Assembly (NCBI RefSeq): GCF_958979055.1
Contig: NC_084890.1
Coordinates: 25,175,616-25,239,615 of the forward strand
DNA from: Alnus glutinosa
Taxonomy: Eukaryota > Streptophyta > Magnoliopsida > Fagales > Betulaceae
Length of the DNA: 64,000 bases
Direction of reading: 5' to 3'
The notes under the pieces were generated by a model, which saw only the letters and a program-made list of their open reading frames with translations, made no database searches and had not been told where the DNA came from. The first letter of the stretch is position 1. Each line of letters starts with the position of its first letter. Position numbers and translations under genes: made by a program. This document shows, in pieces, positions 11,684 to 23,523 of the stretch.

Positions 11684-14600
11684 TTTTTAGAGAGAGAAGC
11701 TCTCCACCCTTTTTTCAAAATCTTCTGCTTCCCCCCTCTTTCTCCTCCTTCTGTGGCTGTTCCAGGGGAGGAGGGAAGAGCTTTGTCTCTTCCCCTCTTC
11801 CCTCCTCCCTTCCTCTTCTCTTCTTTTCTCACGTCTTCTTCTTTTTCCCTCTGCCTCTCTCGGTTCTTAGGGTTTATCTATTTCTTGGGTGTAGTTCTCG
11901 ATGGTTGGGTCTTCTCCAGCTCGTTCCGGTCTCTTTTGTCGACGCAGTTTCCGTGGTTGGCCGCTGCGCTGTCGTGCGTGGGTTTTGGTTCTTTTGCATC
12001 ATAGGTTGTAGATCTACTGTGTTTGGGTCCTCCTACCAGTTCACGTGCTTCATCGGTGGTTTCACTGTCATGGTCCGGCTTTCCCTGTCGTTGGCGTTGC
12101 TACAGGTGGACGCCACGCGCCATCCCGGCACATGTGGCCGAGGGAGTTTTTTGAAGTTTTTTGGGGACCTCTTTGCCGCGCATGCGCCCCTCCGGAGGCT
12201 TTTCCAGCAGATTCCGTGATGTCCGACAATTTTTCCAGCTGGTTTAGTGCCGCACTAGCGACAGTAGCGCCACCTGCCAGCGCACGTGATGTCACGCTCC
12301 ACCGACTGTAGTTTTTTTCTTTTTTCTTGGCTGTACCTGTGGCTTTTCTTTTGTATTTGGGGTTTGATTTGTATTTTGGGTTTGCTTTTCAGATGTAATT
12401 CGGGCTTTTTTGTATTTTTGGGTTTGTTTTTCTGTTGGGATTGGGTGCTTTTGGGCAGATTTGGGTGAATATTGGGGGGCTTTTTTGGTTTTTTGGGCTT
12501 TGGGTTTCTTGCTGTTTTGGGTGTTGTGGGCATGCAGGTTTTAGGGTTGGTCCTTATGGGTTTGTTTGGGTTTTTCTTTTTATGGGTCAGCTTTGGTTGT
12601 TCCTGTGTATACTTTTGGTATACTTAGGGGTGTCTTATGCTTATATATAAAGTTTTCTTACTTATCAAAAAAAAAAAGAAAAAAAATAAAATTAACCAAC
12701 ACTAGTAGTAACAAATGTGTCAAAGAAAGGTAGGCACCCAATTTCATGTAAATGTTTGAAAGTTTTAATTTATCTTTAACCAACTTCTTCAGCTTGTTAG
12801 CCTATTAATGAAATAGATATGATGCTAGGAACTAAGAAATCCGGAAAGAAAAGGAAACGGTGCAAACCAGGATCAATTGGAAGAAATGGATGAAATATCC
12901 AAAACTCTGGGGGAATCGGATTGCATCCATACCATTCGTAGACACCAAGTATCTGCAGCAAAATGAATTGCCATTATGAGCCAATACTACTAATTAACTG
13001 CTTGACTCAGGAAAACATTAAAAAAAAAAAAAAAAAAAAGAGTTTTAGATACAAGAAATGCTACATGTTCTTCCAAACGCTTAATGTGGCAGTGGAAATC
13101 ATGATTAGATTTTAGACAGATGAATGTGTATATGATATATCACTATTGATTTCTAGTGCCACATTAAAAAGTAAGAACTCTGAAATACATGTAGCATTTC
13201 TCGAACAGAAATTGTATTGTACCGAAAGCCAAATCTTTCCCCAAGATGGTATAAGGGTTACACCACCATGGTCGAGAATCCACTTCCGCGCCCTTGCACA
13301 AGCATCACCATCAACTTCTTCTCCAAGAATACGCATACAAACGTAGTGGAAAGTTGTGCAATACATATTGCTGTGACTCTCTATGTGTAGTCCCCACCCA
13401 CCATCTTCGTTCTGTAACTTAGAAAATCAATTAGCAAGCCTTTAATTAAATAATTCATCTTAAAAATCATATAAGAATATAATGTATGTACCTGATGATT
13501 GTATATATATCGAAGGACTTCTTTACGATGTTCTGCAGTGAATGTAGTAGTAAGATGCCCTGTAATGTATAGACACATGATCTGCATTTTTTGTTTTTTT
13601 ACCAAAAGATTGACAGCAGTTAGAAATTGCATCAACTAGATAAACGCCATGTCAATTGCAGTCTAAAATATTTACGACTTATCCAATTGAATGTTTTGGT
13701 TGGAATAAATGAACCTAGTTTTGTTTTTTTGGCGAAGAGGAAGGGTTTGTTTGGATTTGCAATTTTAAAATAGTGATTTTAAAATGTGCGATTTGAAAAT
13801 ATGATTTTTAAAAATGCACCTTAGTGTTTGGCAAAATCACAGTATGACCTTCAAAATTATAGTTTAGTCTTTAAAATTGTGTATTTTCAAAAAAAGTAGA
13901 GAGAGAGAGAGAGAGAGAGTTCTCCAATGTCCAATTAAGAGATGTTGATCAATGCTGAATAACAGAGATGAAGAGAACTCACAAAGGGAGGAAGGGCAAA
14001 TAATACGCCAGAAATTTCAGCAGGCCAATGGCCGTCGCTGGCCTGCAAAGCTGAAAAGAAGTGGGCTGCCCTCCTCAACGTGGTTGTGGCAGTTTCATAT
14101 GTAATTTCCTCACCCTCCTTAACCTTCACTTGGGGAATTGTTTGTTTGAAATTTTTCTCTCTTAAAATCTGCATTAAATCATAGAAAATGAATCAAAAAG
14201 GACATATTTTGAGGAACAAATTTAGAATAGTGACTTTTGTTTCATTTATTCCTAATTATAGAAACATGGTGGTCAAGAATCAACCAAAATACTCTTTCTT
14301 TCCTTGAACAATCTGGCAAGGAATCGATTAGGAGTTGTAACTACTAACTAGCACAAAAATCATAAGTTCAATTGAGTTACAAGTTTCAAAAAGAGCTTCT
14401 AGCTAGTATAATGTCTCTTGGCACAGCATTTTCTACAAGCAATTATTGAAGGATGTGTAAGACAATAGAGGTGTAGACAATGAATGTCATAAAATTATTG
14501 AAGGAATTATAAGCGCTTTTTTTTTTTTTTTTAAACACTTTACCCCCTGGGGGCATTTTGGAGACTTCATCCCCTAAAAACCCATGTGTGTGAGTGTGTC

Positions 14601-17600
14601 ACACGTAAAAGGGGTCCAACTTTGGAAGGGGTAAAGTGTATTTTCCCCATCATTTAATTTGAAAAGAATGGTTGAGATTTTAAGAATTCGACAAGATAAA
14701 GTGCCCTAAGAACTCTAGAAGATCCTAATCCAACTTGATATCAATATACTTGATGAGAACAAATGAAGATGAAGGGAAAAAGAATTGCTAACGTTAAATA
14801 TTACATCCACAGCAGGAGAGAGACGTCATTATTGTGTTGGTTTATTGAACAGTAGTGTTTGATTTATTGATGACTTGGAATATAAACATTTGAGGTTTGA
14901 ATTCATCCAGTATTAAATATAATAAAAGTTGACGAGAATAGGGAAAAGATTCAAACACTTAAACAAAAGGTCAAATAAAAAATAAAAACAAAGAAAAAAA
15001 ATCTAAAAATAAAAAAAAATTGCCAAATAAGGGTGGTCGAAACCACCCCCATTCGGTAAAGGGGGTGGCCCGAGCCACCACCATTCGGCCGGAAACCACC
15101 CCCAAAGGTTTTGGGGGTGGCTAAGCCACCTCCATTTGGCCTGTCTGTGGGTGGCTGACCACCCCTAATTGGCCAAAAAGGGTGGCTCGACCCCCCACCC
15201 CACACTTCTTTCTTTTTTCTTTTTTTCCTCAGGGGACCTTTTTTTAAGTTTAGGTCTAAAAAAGTCACATGCGACATATGTGACTAGCTTTCTTTCCAAA
15301 GAAACAAAAAAAAATTGATAGAGAGTCGTGGGGGGAGGTTGCCACTTTTAAACATTGGAGTCAAGATCAAAAAGTAGGTCTAACTTCCCGGGCGAGGGAG
15401 AGGTAAAGTGTATTTTCCTCTTAAATTATTAATATTTTGTAACCCTATGATGTGAACCAATTAGTACAAAACACAGGAAAAGATAATTGGTTGTTTCGAA
15501 TGAGCTTGGAACTCCCAAATACATAGAACTGTATTATACTTAATAATATTCAACATACTTTATTCATCAACAAACGTCTTTAAGTAATACAACTGGTAGG
15601 AAGCATTGAAAAGTAATTAGATATCTAGCAAGGATAGAATTCTATCACTTGAATAGATCACTATCCTTCTACTACTACGTCTCTCAACCGAGAGTAATAT
15701 TAACCTACAGTACTACTTCTCTCAAAAGAAACCAATATGAATCAACTTCTATTAGCAAACTCATCCTCTAGACAGAGGACTCTTATTCCCTACGTCTATC
15801 ATAATCTAAAGCTATCTAGATAAGTTTCTCAACCATCGGGAACACATCATTCCTCCCCGCTAACTTTTTCCTTGTCCTCAAGGGAAAGAGAAGGAAACCT
15901 ACTCCGAATGGACTCCTAATTCTCCCAAGTTGCTTCAGATGGGGACAGCCCATGCCAATGTACCAGCAACCCGATATTCTTCTTCCTTGTCCGCGTCTCT
16001 GGCACAGCTTGAGGTGTAGGTGAGATCTATGCATTCTCATCCATCTCTGGCAGTTGAGCTAACATTACACTCTCCCCTCCTACCTTCTTCTTAAGCAGAC
16101 TGACATGAAAAACTAGGTGAATCCAAGATTCTTTAGGCAACTCGAGTTCATAAGCAATCAGACTAATCTTCTTAACAATTTTAAAAGGACCACAAAAGCG
16201 GGCTAAAAGCTTAGCATTCTTGCGCAGGTATACCAAAATCTGTCGATACAGCCACCCAATCCCCTTCCTCAAACTCTTCCTCTCAGTGTCGAGTGTCATA
16301 CGTTCGTTTCATCATCCTTGAGTCAACTTGATGTTTTCCTTCAATTCCATCAGCACTTCATCCCTTGCCCTGGGCTGGTTGTCCACTGCATCAACCTTAG
16401 CTCTTCCAGGAATATACGTGAGCATTGAAGGGGTTTCGCGTCCATATACCACAGCAAAATGAGTGGTTTTTATGCTAGAGTGTCGGCTGGTGTTGTAGCT
16501 GTATTCTGCCCATGCCAATCATTTTCCCCATTCCTTAGGTTGAGCACTAGTGAAACACCTCAAATACATCTCCAAGGTGCAGTTTACTATTTCAGTTTGC
16601 CCATCTGTTTGAGGATGGTAGGCATAACTGAAATTGAAGCTTGTTCCATGGAGTTGGAAAAGTTCGGTCCAAAATTGGCTAGTGAAGGTTGGGTCTCTAT
16701 CACACACAATAGATTTTGGCATGCCGTGGAGCTTGAAAATGTTCTCAAAGAAAATGTTAGCCACACTTACCACGGTGTAGGGGTGACTAATCGCCACGAA
16801 GTGCGTTGCGCGCATACTTGGATAATCGGTCCACTACAACGAAGATGGAAGTCTTTCCCTTTGAGCTTGGCAACCCATCAATAAAATCTATCGAAATATC
16901 CTCCCAAACTTTTTCCGGAATGGGTAGTGGTTGTAGTAGCCCCTTAGGGGTTAGGTTGTCCACTTTATGGCGCTAACATACTTCACACTCCTTGATGAAG
17001 TCTTTGATTCGTTGCTGCATACTTCTCCAATAAAAATTTTCCCGGATTCATTGAAAGGTCTTATGATACCCTTCATGAAAACCTCCATGTGTTTGTTCTA
17101 TAATGGCCGGAATAAGGGTGGAATTCTCGGGGAGGAATATTCGGTCCTTGTAGAACAAGACCCCTTCTTTAAACTGCCAAGGTCCCAAAGCTTCACCCTC
17201 CTTAACCTTTTGGACCAGTTCCTGTAGGTCCCTGTTGTGCTCCACCTCAGCTTTAATTACCTCCAACCAATTAGGAATAGGGTTGGACAAAGCCATGAGT
17301 GTTACCCCTGCAGGACACCTCAAATCAGCTTCGGCTGCCTTCTCTTTCAGGATTTTTTCGTCTCTCCTTCACAAGGCATCTGCCACTATATTTTCTCAGC
17401 CCTTCTTATATTCGATGGAAAAATCGAATCCCATGAGTTTGTATAGCCATTTTTGTTGAGCCGTGGTTGAGATTTTCTAAGACCAAAGGTGCTTCAAACT
17501 GTGTTGGTCAGATCTTACCACAAAATGCCGCCCTAGGAGATACGGGCGCCATTTTTGTACAGACATGACTAGTGCCAACATTTCCTTCTCATATGTGGAT

Positions 17601-19782
17601 AAGAGAAGTTTATTTCCCTGCGATGCTTTGCTCAAGAAAGCTATCGGCCGCCCTTGATGTAGAGCAGCACCAACACCCACCCCGCAGGCATCACATTCTA
17701 CCACAAACTCCTTGGTAAAATCAGGTAAGGCTAGAACTAGAGCTTGAACCATGGCCTGTTTCAGATTTTTGAAAGCTGCACATTCGAATGAGCAGGGCCG
17801 TGATCTTCCCATAATTTTGGATGAAACGCCTACAATACCCCGTGAGCCCCAAGAATCCACGCAGGGCCTTGGGAGTTTCTGGTTTGGGCCATTGTTACAT
17901 CACTTCCACTTTCTTGGGTCAACTCCTACCCCTACAGTAGATATGGTGTGGCCCAAGTATTGGACTTCTTGTTTTCCAAAGATGCACTTACTCTTTTCAA
18001 CATAGAGTTGCTGTCGCTCCAAGATTTCAAGAACTGAACCTACATGTTTCATGTGTTGTGCCCAATCTTGGCTATATACCAAGATATCATTAAAAAAAAA
18101 AAAACTAGCACGTGCTTGCAAAGGAAATCATGGAATACCTCGTTCATAAGGGATTGGATTGTTGAAGGAGCATTTGTCAATCCAAATGGTATGACGAGAA
18201 ATTCGTAATGCCTGAGGTGAGTGCGAAATGTCGTCTTCTCAATATCCTTTTTTGTGACAAGCACTTGGTGATACCTAGATCGTAGATCCAACTTGGTAAA
18301 AAACCTTGCTCCATGCAATTCGTCTAGTAACTCATCTATCACAGGTATGGGAACTTATCCTTAACAATGATCTTATTAAGTTCGCGATAGTCAACGCACA
18401 TCCTCCATGTGCCATCGCTTTTCTTGACTAAGAGAATGGGAGACGAATATGGACTATTGGAGGGACGTATGATTCCTCTCCCAAGCATATATTTCACTTG
18501 CTCTTCAATCTCTTTCTTCTAGTAAAAGGGGCATCGATAAGGTTTAACACTTACTGGACTAGTGCCAAACTGCAAGAGGATATTGTGCTTGTGGTTTCGT
18601 TGAGGGGTCAGCTCCCTGGGGTCCACGAAAATGGACATGTGCTACGCCAGTAACTCCTCCAACTCTTCTTCCTTTATCCCCTTCGTGTTCCTTTTTCCTT
18701 CCATTTGGGAAATAATAATAATAAAATATTCATCCAAGGTTTGGCCTTTGGGGTGGTCACTGGTCGAACCACCCCCATCGGCAATGAAGGTGGTTTGTAT
18801 TAAATCACTACTTATTCCAAAAGTATAAGCTTATAGGAAGAGGTAAATTTAATCATTTAATCAATACTTTAACACTCTCCCTCACGTGTTGGCTCAAATT
18901 CCCTTTTAATAGATGAGGCCCAACACATTGAATATTTAATTGAAAACGGGAGGGTAAATAACTGAGATAAAGTTTGAATTTAGGACCTTTGGCTCTGATA
19001 CCATGTTGAACCACTACTTATTCCAAAAGTTAAAATTTATAGGAAGAGATAAATTTAATCATTTAATTAATACTTTAACAGTTTAGCCACCCCCGACCGG
19101 CCATAAGGGAGGCCAAAACCACCCAGGCAAACTAGGTATGGGGATCTCTTCGGCCCGATAAGAAATACATGCTTACATTCCATACATTTTCTCTCCTCTG
19201 AAAGCTCAACTCATTGCTGACTTAAGCATCAGAATTATCTCCCACCGGCTCACACCAGCAAGCTCTTTTGCTTACACCCTTTCGTATTGCAGGTTATTTC
19301 ACCATCTCAATGTTCGCCAACCGGAAACTTCTTCAACAGGAAGCTAGGACGAGTTCAAGTCCCGTCCCTTGCAGTATTTGTCTTTAATCCAGCAGAGCAG
19401 TAAATCTGTGCCCAGGATTTACTGCTGTGCCATATGTGTTGAATTTAGTACACAAATTTTGTATCCTAGGATTTATTGCTGTGCCATACGTAATAAAAGG
19501 AGCTGTTTTGATTGTGTTTAGTTTTCCACGATTCTACGCCTAAGCAGATAATTGAAAAGAGTGAGAAGAGGATGGCAGTACCTGCATCCGCCATAGGAGA
19601 TCGCTGCAGGGCTTGATCTTACGGCGGTTCTTGTAATAATTTAGACGGGCCTCTTCAACCTCGGCTCGCTCTTCAGGTGTACCGGCATTTGCGTCAAACT
19701 CCCATGTTTGTCTCCCCACGAAGTCGTTTGTGCTGAAGGCAAAAGAGTCATTTCCACGCTCTCCAACCTTCAGCCTCCACAT
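2346..19782 (-). CDS. Oxidosqualene cyclase (triterpene synthase), 18 exons, 755 aa
   Basis: Cyclises 2,3-oxidosqualene to a triterpene, on the ER membrane in this family. Exons, first to last: 19582-19782, 13983-14168, 13492-13581, 13223-13411, 12868-12952, 11274-11440, 10832-11020, 10619-10729, 10269-10388, 9716-9838, 9527-9625, 7992-8048, 7530-7576, 4919-5062, 4645-4822, 3344-3418, 3152-3235, 2346-2468. They sum to 2268 nt with no internal stop, and every intron is GT-AG. The start MWRLKV is the family N-terminus. Seen: GGWGLHIE (exon 4), [17 protein letters not shown] (exon 6), WVEDP (exon 8), catalytic DCTAE (exon 10), SKNGG (exon 12), YGNWG (exon 15), NGDFPQQ (exon 17). Odd: LCCLLR (exon 6) replaces the product-determining MWCYCR/MLCYCR motif; exon 9 appears one codon short; exon 16 lacks two residues and has AM where beta-amyrin synthases have GW. 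Overall it resembles beta-amyrin/lupeol-type synthases rather than cycloartenol synthase. Activity and product are inference. Confidence 0.92.
3487..3680. mobile_element. MITE-like inverted repeat in cyclase intron 15
   Basis: The ends are imperfect inverted repeats built on 'gtttgggattgcgatttt' and its complement, with further internal gcgatttt/aaaatcgc pairs. A related stretch lies near 13750-13860 in intron 2. This suggests a non-autonomous DNA transposon; no clear target duplication was found. Confidence 0.5.
4105..4605 (+). mobile_element. TRIM-type mini LTR retroelement (copy in intron 15)
   Basis: Two 77-bp direct terminal repeats (4105-4181 and 4529-4605) begin TGTTAAAG/TATTAAAG and end TTTAATA/TTTAACA. 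The left repeat is followed at once by TAGTATCAGAGCC, one base from the tRNA-Met primer-binding consensus TGGTATCAGAG. A purine tract (gtgagagagag) precedes the right repeat. The flanks carry a perfect 5-bp duplication AAGTT (4100-4104, 4606-4610). There is no coding capacity in the ~350-bp interior. This structure defines a terminal-repeat retrotransposon in miniature. Confidence 0.8.
5147..7519 (+). mobile_element. 5'-truncated LINE inserted at the exon 13 splice donor of the cyclase
   Basis: A 17-bp target duplication (AAAGTCTTACTCATGCT at 5130-5146 and 7520-7536) brackets the element, which ends in an A/AAG-rich tail (7480-7519). Order of pieces: RT palm ([21 protein letters not shown], 5251-5586), a nested TRIM (5676-5956), post-RT linker (RYLGVPL near 6045), a zinc-binding RT C-terminus (CVFC...[12 protein letters not shown], 6669-6869) and the 3' terminal segment ([10 protein letters not shown], 6912-7112). 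Several stops and shifts interrupt it, so it is inactive. It lies antisense to the cyclase, inside intron 13. Confidence 0.9.
5676..5956 (-). mobile_element. TRIM element nested in the LINE of intron 13
   Basis: A 281-bp element with ~77-bp terminal direct repeats. Read on the minus strand it runs TGTTAAAGTATT...GATTTAACA, then a degenerate primer site (AGTATCAGAG). It interrupts the LINE just after the RT segment ending NPDKS, so it arrived after the LINE. The target duplication is in A-rich DNA and is not decisive. Confidence 0.75.
8172..9253 (+). mobile_element. Non-coding LINE-tail element B, intron 11
   Basis: Flanked by the 9-bp duplication AATCATGTG (8163-8171, 9254-9262). The 5' part is GC-rich and shares long blocks with element C (e.g. 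'gggttttggttcttttgca' and 'gtagatctactgtgtttggg'). The middle is a G/T-rich 'tattttgggtttg' repeat. The last ~70 bp (gtatactta-ggggc-cttacgc ... cttatcaaaa) match the 3' end of the LINE at 44.3-45.3 kb. The apparent hydrophobic ORFs here are translations of the G/T repeat and are not genes. Confidence 0.7.
9896..10175 (-). mobile_element. TRIM element filling intron 9
   Basis: A 280-bp copy of the same TRIM family. Minus strand: terminal repeat ending TTTAACA, then TGGTATCAGA primer site (plus-strand 'ctgataccatgttaaatcacc' region near 10090), and a second repeat bounded by a purine tract 'gtgagggggagtg'. It occupies most of the 430-bp intron 9 between cyclase exons 9 and 10 and leaves both splice sites intact. 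Confidence 0.8.
11637..12691 (+). mobile_element. Non-coding LINE-tail element C, intron 5
   Basis: Flanked by the 13-bp duplication TTAACCAACACTA (11624-11636, 12692-12704). Starts with a (CT)n tract, then a pyrimidine-rich leader, a GC-rich block shared with element B, a G/T-rich segment, and the same LINE 3' tail (gtatacttaggggtgtcttatgc ... cttatcaaaa plus poly(A)). Longer at the 5' end than B, so probably nearer full length. No ORF resembles a known protein. Confidence 0.75.
14535..15430. other. Intron 1: small inverted repeat and GC-rich CCACC block
   Basis: Two repeat pieces lie in the 5' half of intron 1. At 14535-14655, 'cactttacccc' and 'ggggtaaagtg' form an inverted repeat. At 15020-15210 there is a GC-rich run of alternating ggtggc/gccacc half-palindromes within AT-rich DNA, the same type of block found inside the fold-back elements at 20.0 and 24.9 kb. 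No gene seen. Confidence 0.5.
15816..18720 (-). mobile_element. Decayed Ty3/gypsy pol region in cyclase intron 1
   Basis: Broken open frames on the minus strand fall in gypsy order: reverse transcriptase (~17900-18345), RNase H (17477-17860, with [21 protein letters not shown] and [10 protein letters not shown]), linker (17048-17323), integrase core (16312-16815, with [15 protein letters not shown] and HPQTDGQTE), and an integrase C-terminal segment ending HVSLLKK (16027-16299). Frames are split by shifts and stops, and a poly-A/T run near 18090 breaks the RT catalytic region. I found no gag, primer site or paired LTRs, so the limits are approximate. It lies in the same orientation as the cyclase. 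Confidence 0.85.
18798..19080 (-). mobile_element. TRIM element in intron 1
   Basis: A ~283-bp member of the TRIM family: ~75-bp terminal direct repeats, minus-strand primer site TGGTATCAGAGC (plus-strand 'gctctgatacca' near 18992), purine tract next to the second repeat. Near-matching flanks GTTTG/GTTTA suggest a 5-bp target duplication. It landed inside a ggtggc/gccacc-type GC-rich block, which resumes at 19081. Confidence 0.75.
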
Positions 19783-20011
19783 TCTTCTTCGTACACACTA
19801 CAAGGCTTCTTTAATTGATAGGGATGAAGTTAGGATTTGATTTGGATCGGTAGTAGTTGACTTCAATTTGGATTTAATTAGTTAATTAATCAGGATTATA
19901 TTATTTAAGATTAGGATTAGAGTTTATTCTAATATTTTAATTATTATCGCTTTAGGTGTTACCTAATCTAATTGTATTCTATTTAAAGAGTGTCTTGTGA
20001 TTATTAATAAA
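19783..20011 (-). promoter_or_regulatory. Proximal upstream region of the cyclase
   Basis: About 230 bp of AT-rich sequence lie between the cyclase ATG and a fold-back element. I see no confident TATA box or known triterpene-regulatory motif. Any promoter must lie here or run through the inserted element. Confidence 0.35.
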
Positions 20012-20682
20012 GGAATAATTGCATCGTTAGCCTCTGTGATATGCCATAATTATTTTTTACTTCCTATGGTTTAAAAAGTGCATGGGAGGTCCCTGTGATA
20101 TGCAATAATTACAAATCGATCCCTACAGTCAAATTCCGTTAAAAATTTTAACAGATTCTGTCAAATGCCACGTCAGCGCCATGTGTCGCCATCTTATTGG
20201 CAACATACGGCGCTGACATGTCCATCTTAATAAAATAATATAAATTTATTAAAAAATAAATAAAAATACTTATTTTTTTGAAAAAAAAAATCAAATTCAA
20301 ATTCAAAAAATAAAAACAAAAACAAAAAAAAGGCAAAAGGTGGCAAGGGGGATGGGGGTGGCCGCGTGCCACCCCTTGCTGCCAGTTCACTTTCTTTCTT
20401 TTTTCTTCTTTTTTTTTTGTTTTTTTTTTTAAAAAAAAAAATTATTTATTTATTAATAAATTTATATTTTTTATGAAGATGGACACGTGTCGCCATCTTA
20501 TTAGGGACACGTGGCGCTGACGTATAGGGTTAACAGATTCTGTCAAAATGGTGGACGGAAAATCGACCCAGGGAGTAAAACGTAATTATTGCATATCACA
20601 GGGACCTCCCATGCACTTTTTAAACCATAGAGAGTGAAAAATAATTATGGCATACCACAGGGACTAACTGTGCAATTATCCC
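20012..20682. mobile_element. Fold-back MULE-like element upstream of the cyclase
   Basis: A 671-bp element with long terminal inverted repeats (ends GGAATAATTGCA / TGCAATTATCCC) that continue through 'ttaacagattctgtcaaa' and 'gtgtcgccatcttatt'. The perfect 9-bp flank ATTAATAAA (20003-20011, 20683-20691) fits Mutator-like transposition. The interior holds a poly-purine/pyrimidine stretch and a GC-rich ggtggc block. No transposase. Confidence 0.8.
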
Positions 20683-20776
20683 ATTAATAAAAGCAATAGA
20701 GAAAATATTTTACAAATTGTGGTATATATTCTCCCGTTCTGAGTGAAATTTTGTTGTCTTTTCTACTTGAAAATAG

Positions 20777-20994
20777 GGAATAGGATCATCTAATGAAACG
20801 GATATTATTCATTTAAATGAAATGTTAGAATTTGAAGTTTGTGCTTCAAAAAGTGTATATAAAGTCAATGTTGGCACGTCTTTTAAAATTTAAAATAATG
20901 TGAAATCATGTACACCATTAGATACATTAACTTTAAATCCTGACCATAAAATGAATAACATTCATTTCATTTGAAATTGAGAGAATCCGATTCC
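20777..20994. mobile_element. MITE, inverted-repeat type
   Basis: Imperfect inverted ends GGAATAGGATC / GATTCC extend inward through 'aatgaataacattcatttc'. Flanks are similar (tgaaaatag / tgaaaagtag). Non-coding. Confidence 0.55.
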
Positions 20995-21063
20995 TGAAAA
21001 GTAGCTATTGTGGTATGGCATACTCGAATGGAGCTATCATTTTTTTGCTCAAATAATCCTTTA

Positions 21064-21484
21064 GAGCACTCACAATGGACTTTTCATATTTAATTTTTCT
21101 CTACATTTTTAACAAAAACTACAAAAATGGCCAAAAAACATACTCTTTAGCAAATGTTAAACTTAACATTTGTTAGATTTTCTCTTTAAATATAAAGAGC
21201 AAAAAATACAACGTTATAATTTCTTTTAATAATATTTTTTGCAAACCGTGCGAATGTTCTCCATTTTTTTCTAATAAATAAAAACTGCTTTATATGACTA
21301 TATTATTATGAATGATTAAAAAATAGTATTTATTTAAAGTAGAGAAACATTTATAGCTAGTTTGTTGTTTGATGGTTTAAAAAAGGAATAATGATTGTTG
21401 TACACAATCACTCCCCAAAAACCCTTAAAGTAGATTTTGAGAGTTAAATTTAAAAAAATTATGAAGAGATCATTGTGAATGCTC
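21064..21484. mobile_element. MITE with GAGCACTCACAATG ends
   Basis: The start GAGCACTCACAATG is the inverted complement of the end CATTGTGAATGCTC, an end type common in plant non-autonomous DNA elements. A subterminal palindrome (aaatgttaaacttaacattt) is present. AT-rich and non-coding. Confidence 0.6.
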
Positions 21485-23492
21485 TTAACCAAGTGGCTCT
21501 ATATCTTACGACACTGCTAAGGCAAATCGCAAACGAATCGCCTATCCTAATTATATGCTTTATTTTTGCATAACTAAGATTAATGAGATTTTTTGGTATT
21601 ATTTTATTGTACATCTTTTTGGTAAATTTATCATTGAACTTGTGAAAATTAGATGTGATCTCATAGATTTAACGATAAATTTGTACATTTTTTATACAAA
21701 AATAAAAGAATAAAATCAAATATTTCTCCAACTGTGAAAATCAAAATGCAATAGTTAGATGAGCGACTACTAAATTTTTTTATACAAAATCAAGCAGACG
21801 TAGAAGCAATGTGAAACAGCTTCGGGAACATCAGGCGTGCATAATTTTTTTTTTTTTTTTTTTCTCTCTATTTTTGGGTTGTTCTTGATACAGTCATTAT
21901 GTATAATATTTTATTAAGCCTTGAACTTCAAAATTATATGAAGCAAGTATATTATAATATTGAGCTAATATAATAATAAAGAGAGATGATTGTTGTATAA
22001 CTTTTATACTTCTTCTTATGCTTCTATTGATGAGATGTGTTTGATGTTATTCTCTTACAAGCAATGCTAGAATTCATATACTGTCTCTTTTGTGTCACTC
22101 CAAAACTTAAAATCACCATTGAATTTATTATAGATCATTATTAAATTTTGATCTAATAGTGATTTTAAAAGTTACATCAATTTTAGAGGGACACAATAAA
22201 GACATGGATGGGTATGACATCTAGAATTTCTCATTCTCTTACGGATCTCTTTTAAAAAATCATCATTGAATCTGTGGAACCCACTTATGATTCCATATGT
22301 AAATTGGCATCTCTTATAAAAAAAAAAATAGAGAAATGATGTGTAAGAAAATGAAACTAAACATATCTCGAATGACCACAATTTTGTTTGATTAAGATCA
22401 AATAATACAAGGAAGCATTACAAAAAACATGTCCTTTTACTTGGACTATGAGATGTGTTCGAGTCAACCCAAACTTGACCATTTCATCCTCTCCCATCAT
22501 GTCCATTAACAGATAAATGTTTAGTTTCATGCTCTTGCTTGTTTCTGTACAAAAGATGTGTAAATCTAATATTAAGTTTATGGAACCACATATGAGTTCC
22601 ATAAATTTAGTGGTAGATTTGCAAAAAAAAAATGTGTAAGAGAATGAGTATAAAAGGTGCCGTAAAATTGAAATTGTTTTTATACTTTTGGACAAGTCGA
22701 TGCAACCTTTTTTGAATTATTTATTTCATTAATTATATTCTTAATGTTTTTAATTAATTTTTATTCAGAACCGAAATCCCGTCTCCCCTACTAGATATAG
22801 GGGTGGCTTGAAGGGGTAACTAGCTAAAAGCAAGTGCCTGAGCCCCAAAATACAAGATCTCCCAAAAAAAAAAAAAAAGGCATTAAAAGTCCCTAACAAA
22901 GAAAATTCCTCAAAAAAAAAAAAAGCATTAAAAGGTTGTTTGAGAGAAATAAAGACCTCGCAAAAATAGCATTTTTTTAATTAATAATAAATAAATAAAA
23001 ATTAATTACCTTAAATGTCTTTTGCTACTTTTCTCTTAAGAAAGAGGCACAACAACGACAATGTAATTTAGGGGGAAAAAGGTAATGGAAGTAAATGAAG
23101 GCCAATAAAAGTATCCATAGACGGTCAAACATATGGCACTAAAATAAAGGGTTAAATACGATTGACTCATACGTGGTTTAACGACTTTATTTTTTATCAC
23201 ATGTGATTTATTTCGTATCATAAATAGTACTTTGTTTATGGCTAAAAATGAAGATAGTACATCCGTTCAACTTCCGTCCAAAAATTAACACAAGTCCACA
23301 TCAACACCTCTAACAAACGGTCACATGAATATATTTTAAAAGCTATGGACTGATTTTTGAATAAGCAAATTAAAAGTCATAGACTCGTTGGCCATAATTT
23401 GATTCTCCTAATGAATATCTTTTAAAAGCATGAATAGTCATGTTGCATCCCTCTAGGTTCTTTATTCATTTTATAGCAAATTGGTCTTTGTT

Positions 23493-23523
<31 letters not shown>

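Noticed and set aside
2346..19782. Cyclase as a pseudogene because of its many insertions
   Set aside because: Every insertion lies in an intron and all 18 exons join in one frame with GT-AG borders, so the coding sequence is not visibly broken.
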